A DNA stretch of 64,000 nucleotides from Anticarsia gemmatalis (taxonomy: Eukaryota; Arthropoda; Insecta; Lepidoptera; Erebidae): the NCBI RefSeq assembly GCF_050436995.1, contig NC_134755.1, positions 2,667,001 to 2,731,000 of the forward strand, given 5' to 3'. Position numbers and translations under genes: made by a program. The notes beneath the pieces are model-generated. The model was not told where the DNA came from. It worked only from the letters and a program-made list of their open reading frames with translations, and made no database searches. Shown one piece after another: positions 61,205-64,000 of the stretch. Every line of letters begins with the position of its first letter. The first letter of the stretch is position 1.

Positions 61205-63848
61205 CTAGTTATCGCCACAAATAGCAGAGAATAGCTGTAGAGCTTCGTTTTGTTCCTCTTCTTCCACCTCGCCTTCTAGCCAGAAAGTCTCCATTTTTCC
61301 TTTACCCTAAAATAGAACAACACTATAAGTCTTCGGAGATTTTACTAACTGTAAACTCGTAGTAAGTAAACTAAAGCATATTAGTACGTAAAGTCCAACA
61401 GCTTTATAAAGAGCCTCAGAATTTACGATTTATTAGGGGTCCTAAAGAGATTTAGGTATAATCGCACGATACGTAGCTGTAAAAAAACAGGCAACCGTCC
61501 GCTACATAGGATTGCGAGTCTTCTTCTTATCGTATGGTTAGACGCCCAGTTCAAATACCACTATGCGGTCACCCATCTATGGAATAACCGCACCAAGGGT
61601 TGCTTAACCCACAGATCGTTTATCGATCGGTGAGCGCAACTGGCTATGGGCGCCTCGGGATTGCGGGTGAAAATTAAAAACTCCTAATTCAACATTTTGT
61701 TTTCTTGCGCATCTCACGCACCACGGATTCACAGCTCTCTAGTAAGTCGTCGGACTATAGTAAGGCAGTTTGGGGATCGATAGGCACCATGCACACCAAT
61801 CTCTACGAAGTTGTCGACTGGGACTAGTTTGGGAACTGATAGGATTGCCAATTTGAAAATTGTTAGTGACTATTTTAAATCCAAGGCACGTAATTTGAGG
61901 GTTCTAATTTGGGGGCTCGACTTTCGTGCGTTACGTGCTAGGTCACATCGTCGGGTGACCATTTGAACAGTGTTTTGTAATTAGTATTGACATAATGTAC
62001 CTTCGTATGTTTATGTAATGGTACTCACCTTAACTTCTATTTTGCCTCGAGGTCTAAGCCTGAACCTGCCGGCTGGTAGTTGGTTTGCAGATAAAGCCGT
62101 TATCTGGATGCGTCCAGGCTGGAACGAGAAATCCATTGAAGATTTGAGACACTTGTACATAATCATTTTGACAATATGTATCCATAGAAGAATAAATAAA
62201 TACAAGGCGTCATTTACGATTTCTGTAGCTAGGATCATAGAGGCTATATAAGTTGAGGCATTATTCCGAGTGTGACGGTAAGAACAACTGCGAGTGATAC
62301 AAAGAACATACCTCAGAAGTAGTCTGCATCCTGCTTGCTGTATTGACAGTGTCTCCCACAAGACAGTAGCGAGGAAGCCGTAGTCCTAACACTCCAGCCA
62401 CTACGGGACCCGTGTGGATACCTGTACAAATATTAATAGCAATAAGTTCTTAAGCTTACATAATGTATTAAAACTAGAGAAACAAAAAAGAGCTCTGTTT
62501 TAATAAATGGGAGACGTGGCCTGCTCTATCATAGTACCTATGCTATTTGTATGCTATTACAGACAGTATGCTTAAATTCCAAAGCAATCTCATATGCTAC
62601 GTAAATAGCAATCGGGACCGGGATTTCAATCATCTCAGATTTTGATTTCAGTAGGTTTATACTCCTCAGGACCAGGAAAAATATTTCTTTTAGTAAATTA
62701 TGAGCTATTTATCAATAAGGTATGTGGTGAGTTACCTATAGTGAGGACAGGTATGGCTCTGGAGATGGCTAGCGCGGCGCTAGCGGCAGAGGCGGCGTGG
62801 GCACGACGACGCTCCGGCGCTCCCGACACCAACATGTACACTGTTCCTACTGTCTCCACCTGCAAGTTTTAGGCACAAGTTTTTATATTTTTTTCGACAG
62901 AGATATGCAATAACTGCTATGATGAAATAGGCTAGGCACGAAGTGGGTGTCAAAAGTCGGTCAGCGACGACGGGGTAGGCTCAAATTCACATTAAGATGG
63001 CACGATCTCCTTGACCGTTTCTTGGTGGTTCGTCTTATTAGAGTATTCTTCTGTTGAGTTTAGAAGTTATAGTCATCGACGGTTTGCCTTTCCACTGGTT
63101 TTTTAGGGTGGCTTTAGTTCTAATAAGAGCTAATGTTTCGTTCATTAAAATATGCATTACCTTATATACTCGATGAGTGTCCAGGAGCCTGTCGATCCTG
63201 GAGTAAACATCATTCATGTAGGCGACGGTCTGCATGACGTCAGCGCGAGTGTCTGCCTGCGCCAGTTGTACTCCGCAGAATATTATAGTAACACTCTCGA
63301 ACGCCTGGAACATTCGTGTAGCACCTAACATCTTAGCGACTGCATATTCATTGTCGAGTAACTTAGGGTTATTGTGATGTCATATTACTTGAAAGAATGT
63401 TGGAAAGCTTAGACTAGTCTTTGATTGATAACTATAGGGACATACTCGTGATTTGTGACGTTAAACATAGAGTGGCCTAGTTCATATAAATTTCAGAAAG
63501 ACTGGTCAAATAGTAAGTTTTAAGGGTCCGTGCGTGACTGCGTATAAAGTACTTAATTCTAAATTACATACCTGACACGCTGCCATAGGATCCTTCCCAG
63601 CCCGCAAATGATCTGCAATGCCTTTCGGTATCATGGAGTACAAAAGTTGGTCCCCTCTCTTCTTCCACTGGTCTAAGAGTCTACAAGACTTTTCAAGAGA
63701 AAGACTCCTGCTTTCCGCTTTCTCGAACAGCAGTTCGAGACGGGAGAGGTGCTGCCAGCCTTGCAGAAGCATTTCTTTGGAGAGACCATGACCGTTCATG
63801 TCAGCGAGGTAGAGACCTGCTTGACGTAGCTCATCGAGGTCGTTGAAA
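61205..63848 (-). CDS. Atypical soluble guanylate cyclase, beta-type (Gyc-89D-like), C-terminal part (5' end outside window)
   Basis: Cytosolic enzyme subunit converting GTP to cGMP. Exons, 5' to 3': 63848-63572, 63304-63161, 62859-62736, 62421-62312, 62118-62029 and 61306-61205; all phases close. The first exon here holds the end of the regulatory region and the signalling coiled coil (about LELLFEKAESRSLSLEKSCR), then LLYSMIPKGIADHLR at the catalytic-domain border. The catalytic domain follows: VTIIFCGV, YKVETVGTVYM, GIHTGPVVAGV and PRYCLVGDTVN. Guanine- and ribose-contact residues of the beta half-site are kept (Glu in KVETVG, Cys in PRYC, Asn and Arg in DTVNTASR). Both metal Asp positions are replaced (Gly in FCGV, Thr in VGTVYM), as I recall for Drosophila Gyc-89Da/Db. 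It ends with an acidic tail (EGEVEEEEQ). The haem (H-NOX) domain lies beyond the window. Gyc-89D partners with Gyc-88E in flies and senses low oxygen; the same role here is inference. Confidence 0.9.
61541..61657 (-). repeat. Dispersed repeat, copy B
   Basis: Inverted copy of the block at 40990-41151 (shares GGTTGCTTAACCCACAGATC and GGTGAGCGCAACTGGCTATG, read on the plus strand). It lies just 3' of the last cyclase intron boundary, inside that intron. Confidence 0.75.
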
Positions 63849-64000
63849 CTAAAAGGTAAATAGATAACTGAATGAGTAGTCCTAACTTGGTATATCGGAA
63901 TAGTTAAATCAGAATTTATAGGTTTTTATGACTTTTTATATTAAAAGTATTATTTTCCTTTAATGTAGTTATAGTACTAGTTTAGTGACAAGTATGTCCC

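Noticed and set aside
62119..62151. Longer version of the fifth cyclase exon starting at 62151 (acceptor ACAAG)
   Set aside because: It would insert 11 residues between TTSE and PGRIQ, where family members have none; the TTTCTCGTTCCAG acceptor ending at 62119 is stronger and keeps the alignment.
1..64000. tRNA, rRNA or CRISPR-like arrays
   Set aside because: The only pol III boxes found belong to the SINE at 24851-25088; no cloverleaf, rRNA block or regularly spaced repeat array was seen, though I could not run a covariance search.

Overview
The window is nuclear DNA of an insect, almost certainly a moth or butterfly (Lepidoptera). The evidence is AT-rich sequence with short GT-AG exons, several repeats I recognise from lepidopteran genomes (short Helitrons whose tails read like ...GCGGGTCAGCTAG, a tRNA-derived SINE, hairpin MITEs), and insect-type orthologues. 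A noctuoid moth would fit, but I cannot fix the species. Nothing bacterial, viral, operon-like or CRISPR-like is present.

Layout. (1) 1-1699 (+): the last five exons of an SLC35F3/F4-type transporter. A possible 5.8 kb 3'UTR follows, up to a poly(A) signal at 7453. (2) 10327-7876 (-): a complete seven-exon EED/extra sex combs gene, the Polycomb PRC2 subunit, tail-to-tail with gene 1. (3) 20805-11440 (-): a complete six-exon secreted trypsin-like serine protease with a 5.4 kb intron. (4) About 20.87-28.64 kb: a gene-poor interval with a SINE and one unassigned exon-like ORF. (5) 28675-34579 (+): a second secreted trypsin-like protease, with a likely TATA/initiator promoter, a noncoding first exon and six coding exons. 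It is a divergently placed paralogue of gene 3. (6) 36271-35543 (-): a single-exon HAX1-like gene, tail-to-tail with gene 5. (7) 37767-56939 (+): a class I-type SLC2 hexose transporter, with nearly all the protein in one 1.4 kb exon. It is preceded by a 17.7 kb intron full of small transposons and a second possible first exon at 49.6 kb. (8) 63848-61205 (-): the 3' six exons of an atypical soluble guanylate cyclase of beta type (Gyc-89D-like). Its H-NOX end lies beyond the right edge.

The genes form no pathway; this is an ordinary euchromatic stretch. The one clear evolutionary relation is the divergent protease pair. Both have a Cys-rich linker just before the activation site, a Cys-x-Cys tail, a 160-nt second coding exon and mostly the same intron positions.

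Exon boundaries were read by eye from splice sites, reading phase and remembered family alignments. All phases close without a frameshift. I found no convincing new biological system. The items most worth a second look are the protease pair and its acidic loop insertion, the cyclase lacking both metal aspartates, the alternative first exons of the hexose transporter, the hairpin MITE family and the possible very long 3'UTR.
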